Shown here: positions 35,925 to 44,605 of the stretch, in pieces | Position numbering within the stretch: position 1 is the first letter of the stretch | How the letters are laid out: each line of letters starts with the position of its first letter | Assembly (NCBI RefSeq): GCF_007677725.1 | Contig: NZ_VEDF01000006.1 | Location: 186,001-250,000, forward strand | DNA length: 64,000 nucleotides | Direction: 5' to 3' | Origin: Pseudomonas sp. URMO17WK12:I11 | GTDB taxonomy: Bacteria > Pseudomonadota > Gammaproteobacteria > Pseudomonadales > Pseudomonadaceae | The notes under the pieces: generated by a model | What the model was told of the DNA's origin: nothing | Database searches by the model: none | The model's input: the letters and a program-made list of their open reading frames with translations, nothing else | Position numbers and translations under genes: made by a program

Positions 35925-36265
35925 ACAGCAAAGCACCGCGCCAGGCCATCGCGCTCAATTACGACGGCCAGCAGGCGCCCACCGTGACCGCCAAGGGCGA
36001 CGACGAACTGGCCGAAGCCATTCTGGCGCTGGCTCGGGAACATGAAGTCCCGATCTACGAGAACGCCGAACTGGTCGCCCTGCTGGCTCGCCTGGAGCTG
36101 GGCGAGCAGATTCCCGAAGCGTTGTACCTGAGCATCGCCGAGATCATCGCCTTCGCCTGGCAGCTGCGCGGCAAGGTCCCTGCAGGATTCGTCGACGAAC
36201 CGCCGGGTGAGCGGGATATCACGCCCCATCCAGGCGTGCTGCTACCTGCGCCAAACCAGCGTTAA
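35921..36265 (+). CDS. Stand-alone FlhB C-terminal-domain protein (FlhX-like)
   Basis: 114 residues resembling the cytoplasmic domain of FlhB: RQAIALNYDGQQAPTVTAKGDDELAEAILALAREHEVPIYENAELVALLARLELGEQIPEALYLSIAEIIAFAW. This corresponds to the part of FlhB after the autocleavage site; the NPTH motif itself is missing, and so are the membrane helices. Similar free-standing proteins (FlhX/FhlP type) can substitute for the cleaved FlhB C-terminus. It overlaps the FliK-like gene by 4 bp. A function in flagellar export is inferred from family and pairing. Confidence 0.87.
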   Translation: MNSKAPRQAIALNYDGQQAPTVTAKGDDELAEAILALAREHEVPIYENAELVALLARLELGEQIPEALYLSIAEIIAFAWQLRGKVPAGFVDEPPGERDITPHPGVLLPAPNQR

Positions 36266-36329
36266 TTAGCACCTGCCTGGCAGCTAGCTGTTTACCTTGG
36301 CCCGCTTTGAATGGCCAAGGAACCTGCAC

Positions 36330-39056
36330 ATGCCTGCCCCAACCCCTCCCCGCTCCTCGCTCGCGCGCACTGCGCTGGTGGGCTTTCCACGCCCTGACAC
36401 GCTTGCAGCGAAACTGCTCGAAGATTGGCTCAAGGCGCGCGGCGTCACTGTCTCGCCCGCTGCCATCGATGTCGTCACCTTGCATTATCAGTACACGCGC
36501 CTGGCCGCCAACCCGGATCGCTATACCCTCACAGCAGTGGTCAAGCAGCGGGCCAACCTGGTCGAAGCCATGCTCGGCAACTGGCAAGGAGAGCCCGCGG
36601 CCGGCTACACCGGCCTGCACTACGGTGATTGGGCGGGCCTGGCGCCGCTCGAGGCGGTGGTGGTGGTCAAGCGCCTGGACCCGCTGTCGGCCTGGTCCAA
36701 TGCCTCGCCCTATCTCATTTTCAATGGCTTGTACCGGCATACCGCCAGCGGCGAATACAGCCCCGCCACACGCCTGAACATTCGTGCTGAAGATTTTCAG
36801 GCCTACCTGTGGGAAACCCATCTGCATGCGCGCTTGAAGGTTCAGCTCGACAGCTATTGGACGGCCAGTCAAGCGCGTTACCGGCGTGCGCTGAAGATCG
36901 CTTTCATCAATGCCTGCAACCGCCAGGTGCGCGCAGGCGAATTGAGCGAAGCAGCCCGCGTGCTGGCCTGGCAAGCAGCTGCGATCGTTGCCCCGAGCCC
37001 GCGGCCGATCAAGTGCTGGATGTTGAACGTCTATGGCTACCGCAGTACGTCGTTGTTGTGCATCAAGCCAGACGACAATGCCCACGTGCTGCTGTATCTG
37101 CCGGGCAACGCGTCGCCGCTGCATGAGTTCAGCGACATGGCGGCGCTCAAGCAATGGTTCGCCCGGCAATGCCAGGAGCCGGCCAAGCGCGAGTGGCTGC
37201 AAAAGTGCTTCTCCCCCGCCGATTGGGAGGACGGCCTGGATTACAGCGGACTGCGCACGGCGCTCGAAGGACTTGGCGTCTATCCACGGGCGCACCACCT
37301 GCCGATCAACTACACAGGCTTTGCTACCAGCGGCGTCTGGAGCCCGGAGGAAACCATCGATTTCGCACCCCAGACCAATAGCCGGCCGATTGCCGGCGAC
37401 CTGTTCAGCCACCTGGCCGAGCGCCAGCGCCAGCGCAGTTATGACGAGGCTGACTACCTGGTGGTGACCAATCAACAGATCGACCGCAGACGTCTGGGCA
37501 ACTACTTGAACATCGCCCTGGGCATGCTGGCGCCGATGGCATTGGTGGTGCCGGAACTGATACCGGTGCTGGTACTGGGCGGCTTGTCGCAATTCGGCAT
37601 CGGCCTCGACCAGGCCGTCAATGGCCACTCCCTGGAAGAGAAGGCTCAAGGCGTCGAAAACCAGGTGTTCGGGCTGTTCAACGCGGCGCCGCTGACACTC
37701 GGGGTCGAGCGCGCCACCCAGGTTTTCCGTTATCTGCGGCCCGGCTTCAGCCGCCCGTCACAGCTGGCGCAATTGCTCGGTGAATCGACCCCTGCGACCG
37801 AAACGATCGAACTGCTGCCTGCCGAGTGGGCGTTTCACCAGCCAGGGGAGGTGCCATCGGATTCCAGCTCACCGGTGTTGGACAGCATCGATGAAGACCT
37901 GGCCCACCGCTTCGAGGGTGCGTTCGACAGCGATACTGGCGTGCACACCGAGCCTGTCGTGCTCGACCTGCGCGGCAACAGCTTCATCAAGGTTGCCGAA
38001 CTCGCGCTACTCGCGCCTTCGCGCTGGATCATCGCCAGCGGCAGCTCCCAGACCCTGACCCGACTGCTCGACCTGCAGCGCGCGGTGACCGATGCCCAGC
38101 GCACCATGACCCTGCAGCAATTGGGAATCGAACTGGAGTATCCACTGGACTACTCGCATTTCGACAGCCTGGTGCGCACCCCCATTCCACACATCGTCTC
38201 CAGCCTCTGGGTGGGGGACAAGGTCATTGCCGGCAGTTTTCTCGACGCACTGGTGCACAACGCCAGCGCCCTGCATGGCACGGGTTTTACCTATCAACTG
38301 TTCCTCTCGCGGCAGTACCCGAGCGTGTACCAGACCAACCTGCGACTGCTGCAGGCCAACGCCCCACACCTGAACGTCTTCCCCTTGGAAGATGAAGGCT
38401 TCTACCAGGCCTTCACCCGTTCGGCCTACTTCCCCCAGTACCAGGCGGCGATGGGCAGCGCTGGGGCCGAGGCGACCAACTTCAGCTCAGCCACCGATAT
38501 CCTGCGCTACCGCCTGCTCAAGCACTTCGGCGGCCTGTACCTGGACGCCGACGATCGCCTGCTCAATGCCGCATCCCCGCCAGGCAGCCTGCCCTTGGCC
38601 AACCAGCCGCTGCGCACCACCGCCGATGGTCTGCTGCTCTCGCCACCGGTGTCCAACGAGCAACTGGGCATGGACATCAAGTACAACAGCAGCGCGATTG
38701 GCAGCCATCCGCACAATCCGACGCTAGACGCCATCTCCGACGAGATGCTCAGGCGTTACCAGCAGGACCCTACCTTCTACGCCAGCCGCCCCGATTGGCG
38801 GCTTGATCCAGTGGCATTCAATGCCTATGCCAGACGCCTGAACAAGCTCACAGGCCCTGGCGTGCTCAATGACGTGATCGATGCCCGCCTGCCCTGGCTC
38901 AAGCAACTGCGCGAAATGTGCAGGCTACTGGTCTCGCCCGTGTACAACATCCACAGCACGTTGGACCTGACCCGCTTGAGCCAACTGCTGCGCGAGCACG
39001 TGCCACTCGATCAATTCATCGAGGTCGGTCGGGCCCATAGCTGGCAGCACACCTGA
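36330..39056 (+). CDS. TcdA/TcdB-type glycosyltransferase-domain toxin-like protein, copy 1
   Basis: 908 residues from the ATG at 36330 (AAGGA at 9 bases). The N-terminal ~450 residues resemble the dermonecrotic-toxin-like domain found in many Pseudomonas proteins, ending in a hydrophobic stretch (LNIALGMLAPMALVVPELIP, ~395-420). The C-terminal ~300 residues are a glycosyltransferase of the large clostridial toxin type: SSLWVGDKV (Trp627), DILRYRLLKHFGGLYLDADD with the DXD metal motif Asp739-Ala-Asp741, and the terminal HSW. It would transfer a sugar to a host or competitor protein (inference). No signal peptide or secretion gene is nearby. A paralogue follows at once. Confidence 0.82.
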   Translation: MPAPTPPRSSLARTALVGFPRPDTLAAKLLEDWLKARGVTVSPAAIDVVTLHYQYTRLAANPDRYTLTAVVKQRANLVEAMLGNWQGEPAAGYTGLHYGDWAGLAPLEAVVVVKRLDPLSAWSNASPYLIFNGLYRHTASGEYSPATRLNIRAEDFQAYLWETHLHARLKVQLDSYWTASQARYRRALKIAFINACNRQVRAGELSEAARVLAWQAAAIVAPSPRPIKCWMLNVYGYRSTSLLCIKPDDNAHVLLYLPGNASPLHEFSDMAALKQWFARQCQEPAKREWLQKCFSPADWEDGLDYSGLRTALEGLGVYPRAHHLPINYTGFATSGVWSPEETIDFAPQTNSRPIAGDLFSHLAERQRQRSYDEADYLVVTNQQIDRRRLGNYLNIALGMLAPMALVVPELIPVLVLGGLSQFGIGLDQAVNGHSLEEKAQGVENQVFGLFNAAPLTLGVERATQVFRYLRPGFSRPSQLAQLLGESTPATETIELLPAEWAFHQPGEVPSDSSSPVLDSIDEDLAHRFEGAFDSDTGVHTEPVVLDLRGNSFIKVAELALLAPSRWIIASGSSQTLTRLLDLQRAVTDAQRTMTLQQLGIELEYPLDYSHFDSLVRTPIPHIVSSLWVGDKVIAGSFLDALVHNASALHGTGFTYQLFLSRQYPSVYQTNLRLLQANAPHLNVFPLEDEGFYQAFTRSAYFPQYQAAMGSAGAEATNFSSATDILRYRLLKHFGGLYLDADDRLLNAASPPGSLPLANQPLRTTADGLLLSPPVSNEQLGMDIKYNSSAIGSHPHNPTLDAISDEMLRRYQQDPTFYASRPDWRLDPVAFNAYARRLNKLTGPGVLNDVIDARLPWLKQLREMCRLLVSPVYNIHSTLDLTRLSQLLREHVPLDQFIEVGRAHSWQHT

Positions 39057-39144
39057 GCCGTGGGTTGACGACTGCTATATGTACCGCCCGAAGGGTGTGC
39101 CACTTCGCCAGGCTGGCACGCCCTCACTTCGCGAGTCACTCGGT

Positions 39145-41868
39145 ATGCGCAAAGCCATCATCAACGCCACTGGCGTGCAGTACGTCCGCGATCACCTGAC
39201 CACCCTGCCGCGTCCCGATCAACAGGCCATCGCCGCTTTGAAGCGCTGGAGCAGCGAACGCGGCCAACCGCTGGATCCGGACCAGGTCGAGGTCATCACC
39301 CTGCATTACCAAGCCGACGGCGCACGCGGCTATCGCGCTGCCATCACCCAACGCATGACCCTGACCGAGGCGATCCTGGCCAATTGGCAAGGCGAGAGTG
39401 CCAGCAACCTGGCGGGTGCTCTGTTCGGCGAGCCTTGGGCCGGGACGTTTCCCCAGGGCCGGGTAACCTTCGTCGACCACCTGCCGGCGCCTGGGCAATG
39501 GCAAGCAGGCGCCGGCTATCAGGTATTCAATGGCCTGTTTCGCCGCCAACGCCCTCAGCGCATCGACGCCAGTACCCAGGTGCAGATACCCGCCGAGGCA
39601 TTCGAAGCGTTCATCTGGAACCTCGACCTGCACAGCGCCTACCTGGCCACGCTGGACCGCTACTGGCAAAGCGCTTTTGAAAGCCATCGCCTGACGGCCA
39701 AGCTAGCCTTCGTCAGCGCCTGCAACAAGCAGGTGCAGGAAGGCTCGCTGAGCGATGCCGGACGCAAGCTGGTGTGGCAGGCTGCGGGACTGATGGCGCC
39801 AGCACCCGGACACCAGGCCTGCCTGCTCAATGTCTATGGCTACCTCGCCAACGATGCAGTGTGCATCAGCGCCGCCGATGCGCCGCTGACGGTGCTGTAC
39901 CTGCCGGGCAACAGTTCGCCGCTGCTGGAATTCCCCAACCTCGATGCCCTGCGCGACTGGTTTGGCGAGCAATGCCAGGACGCCGACAAACGTCGCGCGC
40001 TCAAGCGCTATTTTGCCCAGGCCGACAGGCCCGATGGGCTGGACTTCAGTGGCCTGGATACCGCGCTGACCGGTCTTGGCGTCTATCCTGCCATTCACCA
40101 CCGCTCGCCCAACCGCGCAGGGTTCACCACCGACGGGCCGTGGGCGCCACGCGACTATGTTCATTATCGCCCCGAGCACTACAGCCCGCCGATCACTGGC
40201 GAGCTGTTCCACGCGCTGACCGTGCACCAGAAAGCGCGCAGCTACAGCGAGGCGGATTTCATCGTTACCAGCCAGGCGCAGGTGAACAAAGGCAAGTGGC
40301 TGGGCTACCTGAACAACACATTGACGATCCTCGCGCCACTGGCCATTGTCGTGCCCGAGCTGGTGCCGCTGCTGGCGGCAGGTGGGGTCGCGCAGCTGGG
40401 TCTGGGCCTGGACCGCGCCATCCATGGCAAAGGCGTCGAGCAACAGGCGCAAGGCGTCGAACAGGCGCTGTACGGCGTGTTCAACGCAGTGCCCGTGCTC
40501 GCTGAAGGGCTGGCCAACGGCGCGCTGTTTCGGGTCAAAAGCGAAAACTTCGTCCCGCCTAGCCGAATCAACGAACAGTTGGGCTACCCACTGAGCCCAA
40601 TGCACGCGCCGCAATTGCCCGCGCTGGACGTTGCCGAATACTTTCATATCCCCGACGACATCCCGCCGCTACCCGGCGCGGATGAAACGACGGCCAATGC
40701 AGTGACCCGAACGCCACGCTACGACGGCTGTGCCGATCGGTTGCAGGCGGAGATCGGTGGCTACAACTGGGAGGTGCTGTACGACCTGCAAGCCGATGCG
40801 TTCATCATGGAGGAAGACGCTAACGAAGTCGCGCCACGTCACTACATCGCTCGACCTGGAGCGCGCGCCCTGAGGCCGGTGCCACCTGGGCGCGTAGTAA
40901 CCGATGAAATGCGCTGCGCGACCTTGCGCGCCCTGGGCGTTGACCTGCCACTGCCGCTGACCCTGGCGGAAAACTCGCTGGCCGCTGCTGCGCCGATCCC
41001 CAAAACGATTTCCAGCCTGTGGGTCGGCGACAAGGTCATCGATGCGCAGCTGCTCGCCAACCTTGCGCGCAACGCCGACCTGCTGCAAACCAGCCAGTAC
41101 AGCTACCGGGTGTTCGTGTCTGGCGCTTCGCCTGCAGCCTTCGAGGAAAACCTGCGCTTGCTTGGCGAGAAGGCCCCAGGCCTGCAAGCCTTGCACCTGG
41201 AACAGCAGCCGTTCTTCCAGGCCTTCATGAAAAGCAAGTACTACCGGCAATACCAGGCGGCGCTCGAGGGTAATGGCGGCGTCGCCAGCAACTTTGCCTC
41301 GGCCGCCGATGACCTGCGCTTCTTCATGCTCGACCATGACGGCGGGCTGTACCTGGATATGGACGACAGCCTGCTGCAAGCCGGCGAAAACGGCGACGGG
41401 GAGTTCATCGACCAGGTGCCGCTGCTGGCGAGCCCAGACGGTTTGGTGCTGGCGCCACCGGTGTGCAACGAAAAGCTCGGCATGAACTTCGAGTTCAACA
41501 CCAGCATGATCGGCAGCCATCCCGACAACCCCACCCTCAAGGCGATTCTCGAAGAGATGTACAGCCGCTACCAAGCGACACCAACGTTCTATGACAGCAA
41601 GCCCAGCCTTGCCAGCGACCCGGCGGCGTTCTATCACTACGCCCGCGAGCTCAGTCGCCTCACCGGCCCGCGGCTGATGACCGATGTGCTCGACCGCAGC
41701 CTGCCTGCGCTGTATCGGCTGCGCCAGTTGCACAACCTGTGCCGGGTACCGACCATCAATGCCTGGTTGGGCTTCGAATCCGCTGCATTCGAACAAGCGG
41801 TGCGCGATAACCTGCCGTTGAGCCGCGTGGCGAAGATGGGCGGTGCGAACTCGTGGGCCGATACCTGA
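39145..41868 (+). CDS. TcdA/TcdB-type glycosyltransferase-domain toxin-like protein, copy 2
   Basis: 907 residues from the ATG at 39145; an ATG at 39079 would add 22 residues. The shorter start is preferred because it brings all motifs within one residue of the positions in copy 1 (Trp626; DXD Asp738-Met-Asp740 in GGLYLDMDD); neither ATG has a clear ribosome-binding site. Overall roughly 45-50% identical to copy 1 by eye, with the same N-terminal domain, hydrophobic segment (LNNTLTILAPLAIVVPELVP) and final ANSW. The catalytic Asp pair is kept, so both copies may be active. Located 88 bp after copy 1 and followed by a strong terminator. Confidence 0.82.
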   Translation: MRKAIINATGVQYVRDHLTTLPRPDQQAIAALKRWSSERGQPLDPDQVEVITLHYQADGARGYRAAITQRMTLTEAILANWQGESASNLAGALFGEPWAGTFPQGRVTFVDHLPAPGQWQAGAGYQVFNGLFRRQRPQRIDASTQVQIPAEAFEAFIWNLDLHSAYLATLDRYWQSAFESHRLTAKLAFVSACNKQVQEGSLSDAGRKLVWQAAGLMAPAPGHQACLLNVYGYLANDAVCISAADAPLTVLYLPGNSSPLLEFPNLDALRDWFGEQCQDADKRRALKRYFAQADRPDGLDFSGLDTALTGLGVYPAIHHRSPNRAGFTTDGPWAPRDYVHYRPEHYSPPITGELFHALTVHQKARSYSEADFIVTSQAQVNKGKWLGYLNNTLTILAPLAIVVPELVPLLAAGGVAQLGLGLDRAIHGKGVEQQAQGVEQALYGVFNAVPVLAEGLANGALFRVKSENFVPPSRINEQLGYPLSPMHAPQLPALDVAEYFHIPDDIPPLPGADETTANAVTRTPRYDGCADRLQAEIGGYNWEVLYDLQADAFIMEEDANEVAPRHYIARPGARALRPVPPGRVVTDEMRCATLRALGVDLPLPLTLAENSLAAAAPIPKTISSLWVGDKVIDAQLLANLARNADLLQTSQYSYRVFVSGASPAAFEENLRLLGEKAPGLQALHLEQQPFFQAFMKSKYYRQYQAALEGNGGVASNFASAADDLRFFMLDHDGGLYLDMDDSLLQAGENGDGEFIDQVPLLASPDGLVLAPPVCNEKLGMNFEFNTSMIGSHPDNPTLKAILEEMYSRYQATPTFYDSKPSLASDPAAFYHYARELSRLTGPRLMTDVLDRSLPALYRLRQLHNLCRVPTINAWLGFESAAFEQAVRDNLPLSRVAKMGGANSWADT

Positions 41869-41887
41869 GCGCGTGACCTTGATGCAG

Positions 41888-41910
41888 AAAGGGCCGCAAT
41901 GCGGCCCTTT
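41888..41910. terminator. Strong bidirectional intrinsic terminator
   Basis: AAAGGGCCGC-AAT-GCGGCCCTTT is a perfect 10-bp stem with a 3-base loop and A/T-rich flanks (T-run on the + side, A-run giving T's on the - side). It lies between the converging toxin-like gene (stop 41868) and the DUF2802 gene (stop 41913). Confidence 0.85.
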
Positions 41911-41912
41911 CT

Positions 41913-42308
41913 TCAGTCTGCGCGATGCAGCTTGCTCATCAGTTCGGCTTCAGCCTGGGTCAGACCGCAGGTTTCGGTCAACTCGGCGACGCTGGCGCCC
42001 ATGCCCACCAGCTTGGCCGCCTGGGTAAAGGTCACGCTGTTGGGGTCGCGCTGCTCCAGTTGCTGCAGCTTTTCTGGCAATGGCGCCACGGTCGCCCGCA
42101 GTTCATGAATCGCCTCGCCCATGCGCACGGTGCCGTTCTGGTAGTCGTCCAGGCGTTTGGCCAAGTCCTTGATGCGCTGGTCACGCAGCGCATCGCCCAC
42201 CGCCTGCTGCGCCGCCAGCTCGCGCTGACGCTTGCTGTAGTTGAGGAAGAACCACAGGCTCAGCGCCCACATCAGCGCCAGAAAAATTACCGCGACCTCG
42301 AAGATCAA
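41913..42308 (-). CDS. DUF2802 domain protein at the end of the chemotaxis operon
   Basis: 131 residues: one N-terminal membrane segment (VIFLALMWALSLWFFLNY), a coiled-coil-like region (residues ~25-80) and a C-terminal DUF2802 segment (SVTFTQAAKLVGMGASVAELTETCGLTQAEAELM), resembling a helix-turn-helix-like fold. Proteins of this type are regularly found next to cheW in Pseudomonas. Its stop is 2 bp from a terminator. The role is unknown; polar or chemotaxis-associated from context only. Confidence 0.82.
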   Translation of the reverse strand: MIFEVAVIFLALMWALSLWFFLNYSKRQRELAAQQAVGDALRDQRIKDLAKRLDDYQNGTVRMGEAIHELRATVAPLPEKLQQLEQRDPNSVTFTQAAKLVGMGASVAELTETCGLTQAEAELMSKLHRAD

Positions 42309-42309
42309 C

Positions 42310-42789
42310 TCAGATGTTCTCCAGCTCGGACCACTCTTCCTCGGTCATCATCTTGTCCAGCTCGACCAGGATCAGCAGCTCGCCATTCTTGTTGCACACG
42401 CCCTGGATGAACTTGGCCGATTCCTCGTTACCCACGTTCGGCGCGGTTTCGATTTCCGACTGACGCAGGTACACCACCTCGGCCACGCTGTCGACCAGGA
42501 TGCCGACCACTTGCTTGTCAGCCTCGATGATGACGATACGAGTATTGTCACTGACATCCGACGGCATCAGGCCAAAGCGCTGACGGGTATCGATCACCGT
42601 CACCACGTTGCCACGCAAGTTGATGATGCCCAGCACGTAGCTCGGCGCACCTGGCACCGGCGCGATCTCGGTGTAGCGCAGCACTTCCTGCACTTGCATG
42701 ACGTTGATGCCGTAGGACTCGTTGTCCAGCCGGAAGGTTACCCACTGCAGGATCGGATCTTCAGAACCTTGCGCAGACGACTTTTTCAT
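42310..42789 (-). CDS. cheW: Chemotaxis coupling protein CheW
   Basis: 159 residues, a single CheW domain: ILQWVTFRLDNESYGINVMQVQEVLRYTEIAPVPGAP then VLGIINLRGNVVTVIDTRQRFG (residues ~52-74) and LGIDSVAEVVYL-like segments, EVVYLRQSEIETAP. It links receptors to CheA in the signalling array. The gap to the DUF2802 gene is one base. Confidence 0.95.
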   Translation of the reverse strand: MKKSSAQGSEDPILQWVTFRLDNESYGINVMQVQEVLRYTEIAPVPGAPSYVLGIINLRGNVVTVIDTRQRFGLMPSDVSDNTRIVIIEADKQVVGILVDSVAEVVYLRQSEIETAPNVGNEESAKFIQGVCNKNGELLILVELDKMMTEEEWSELENI

Positions 42790-42832
42790 TGCCCTAGCCC
42801 TCTAAATCGCCGTTTGGCGGTTGTGTTCGGTG

Positions 42833-43717
42833 TTATTTCTGTTGGCCCTGCAACTGCTTGGCGGCGCCACTGGCGATCAGCTCGGCCAGCGCGGCCACAT
42901 CCAGCAGTGCACACATGTGTTCGATGACCGTACCGGCCAGCCACGGACGCTGGCCGCGTTGGCTGCGCCACTTGATTTCTTCCGGGTCCAGGCGCAGCGA
43001 GCGGCTGACCTGGTGCACGGCCAAGCCCCATTCGTAGCCCTGCACGGAAATCACGTAGTTCAGGCCCTGGCGAAAGTCATCGCGGTAGCGGTCAGGCATG
43101 ACCCAGCGCGCGGTGTCGAGCACCTTCAAGTTGCCTGCCTGGCAGGTCAGGATGCCCAGGAACCAGTCCGGCTGGCCAAACAGCGGCGTCAGTTCCTGAC
43201 CTTCCAGGCTGTAGATCGAGCCCAGGCACACCAGCGGCACCGCCAGGGTCAACCCGGCCACGTCGAACAGCAGGCACTCGAATGGCTCGGCTGCCCAGGC
43301 CGGGCGGCCGTCGATGGCCCCCGGCGGCGGTGCCGCGGCCACACTGCCGGCGCCCGGCAAATGCACCTCCACCAGCGGCGCAACCGGCTCCGGGGCCTGC
43401 ACCTGAGTCAACGGCGCAATCGAGGCCTGGGCCACGACTGCCGCCTCGACCACAGAAACTACCGGTTGCTCCGGCGCCAGCAGCTTGGGCATGACCTGCG
43501 CTGGCGGCTCGGCGAAGGGCTTGGGCACCGACAGCGTGGGCCGCGCATCACGCGCTTGCTCCTCGCGCACGGCCGCCGCGAATTCGTCAGCCACGGCAGG
43601 CGCCTCGGCCGGGCCAGGCAGATCGAGCAGATCCTCGGCCTCGGTGGCATCCTGCAGCAACCCGTCAAGATAAGACTGCAAGGCCAGTTGCGGCTTGGTC
43701 CCTACTGGCCGGTTCAT
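42833..43717 (-). CDS. parP: CheW-domain protein ParP-like (chemotaxis array polar localisation)
   Basis: 294 residues: an Ala/Pro-rich acidic N-terminus (~1-140) and a C-terminal CheW-like domain (~150-290: FECLLFDVAGLTLAVPLVCLGSIY, FLGILTCQAGNLKVLDTARWV). It lies between cheW and a ParA-type gene, the arrangement of ParP (array-interacting partner of ParC) in Pseudomonas and Vibrio. ParP ties ParC to CheA and keeps arrays at the pole. Overlaps parC by 4 bp. The symbol rests on gene order. Confidence 0.83.
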   Translation of the reverse strand: MNRPVGTKPQLALQSYLDGLLQDATEAEDLLDLPGPAEAPAVADEFAAAVREEQARDARPTLSVPKPFAEPPAQVMPKLLAPEQPVVSVVEAAVVAQASIAPLTQVQAPEPVAPLVEVHLPGAGSVAAAPPPGAIDGRPAWAAEPFECLLFDVAGLTLAVPLVCLGSIYSLEGQELTPLFGQPDWFLGILTCQAGNLKVLDTARWVMPDRYRDDFRQGLNYVISVQGYEWGLAVHQVSRSLRLDPEEIKWRSQRGQRPWLAGTVIEHMCALLDVAALAELIASGAAKQLQGQQK

Positions 43718-44505
43718 GAGGCCACCTGCGCGACCGGTTTGTAGGTCAGCATGTGCTTGAGCAGTGCCCGGTAGGCGATCACGCCGCGGCTCTTGCCATC
43801 GAATTGCGAAGGTGTCAGGCCATTGCGGCTGGCATCGCGCAGGCGTGTATCGACCGGAATGTAGCCCTGCCAGACCTGTTGGTCGTAGGTGTCGCGCAGC
43901 ACCTTGAGGGTACCGAGCGAGGCCTGGGTACGGCGGTCGAACAAGGTTGGGACGATCTGAAATGGCAGCGCCTGGCGCCGCGAACGGTTGATCATGGTCA
44001 AGGTGCCGATCATGCGCTCAAGGCCCTTGACCGCAAGAAATTCGGTTTGCACCGGGATCACCAGCTGCTGGCTGGCCGCGAGGGCGTTGACCATCAGCAC
44101 ACCGAGCAGCGGCGGGCTGTCGATCAGCGCAAAGTCGAAATCCTGCCACAGCTGCGCCAGACTCTTGGCGATCACCAGGCCCAGACCGTTCTGCCCCGGC
44201 GACTGGCGCTCCAGCACGGCCAGCGCGGTACTCGACGGCAACAACGAGATACGCTCGTCACTGGTTGGCAGCAACAACTGGCCGGGCAGGCCCTGGGGCA
44301 CGCTGCCTTTGTGCAGGAACAGGTCGTAGCAGCTGTGCTCCAGAGCATCGGGGTTATGCCCGAAATAGCTGGTCATCGAGCCATGCGGGTCGAGGTCGAC
44401 GACGACCACGCGCTTGCCCGCCTCGGCCAGCAGGCCGGCCAGGGCGATGGTGGTCGTGGTCTTGCCGACGCCACCTTTTTGATTGGCTACTGCCCAGACT
44501 CTCAT
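43714..44505 (-). CDS. parC: ParA-family ATPase ParC-like (chemotaxis polar localisation)
   Basis: 263 residues with the deviant Walker A motif KGGVGKTTTTIAL (~10-22), Walker B-like FALIDSPPLLGVL, and DLDPHGSMTSYFG. ParA-type ATPases position cell structures; with ParP next door this one is probably the chemotaxis-array positioning protein ParC, not a chromosome partition protein. No ParB gene is nearby. Confidence 0.85.
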   Translation of the reverse strand: MRVWAVANQKGGVGKTTTTIALAGLLAEAGKRVVVVDLDPHGSMTSYFGHNPDALEHSCYDLFLHKGSVPQGLPGQLLLPTSDERISLLPSSTALAVLERQSPGQNGLGLVIAKSLAQLWQDFDFALIDSPPLLGVLMVNALAASQQLVIPVQTEFLAVKGLERMIGTLTMINRSRRQALPFQIVPTLFDRRTQASLGTLKVLRDTYDQQVWQGYIPVDTRLRDASRNGLTPSQFDGKSRGVIAYRALLKHMLTYKPVAQVAS

Positions 44506-44605
44506 AGGACAACTCTTGACTCATTGATCGATCACCGCGCCGCCAGGCACAGCCCGTGCCTGCCACGGCACCGACAGGGACGCGCCTGCGGTGACGGAGA
44601 ATTGA

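Noticed and set aside
43714..44505. Plasmid- or chromosome-type parA partition gene
   Set aside because: No parB or centromere-like repeats are nearby, and the chemotaxis context favours ParC.
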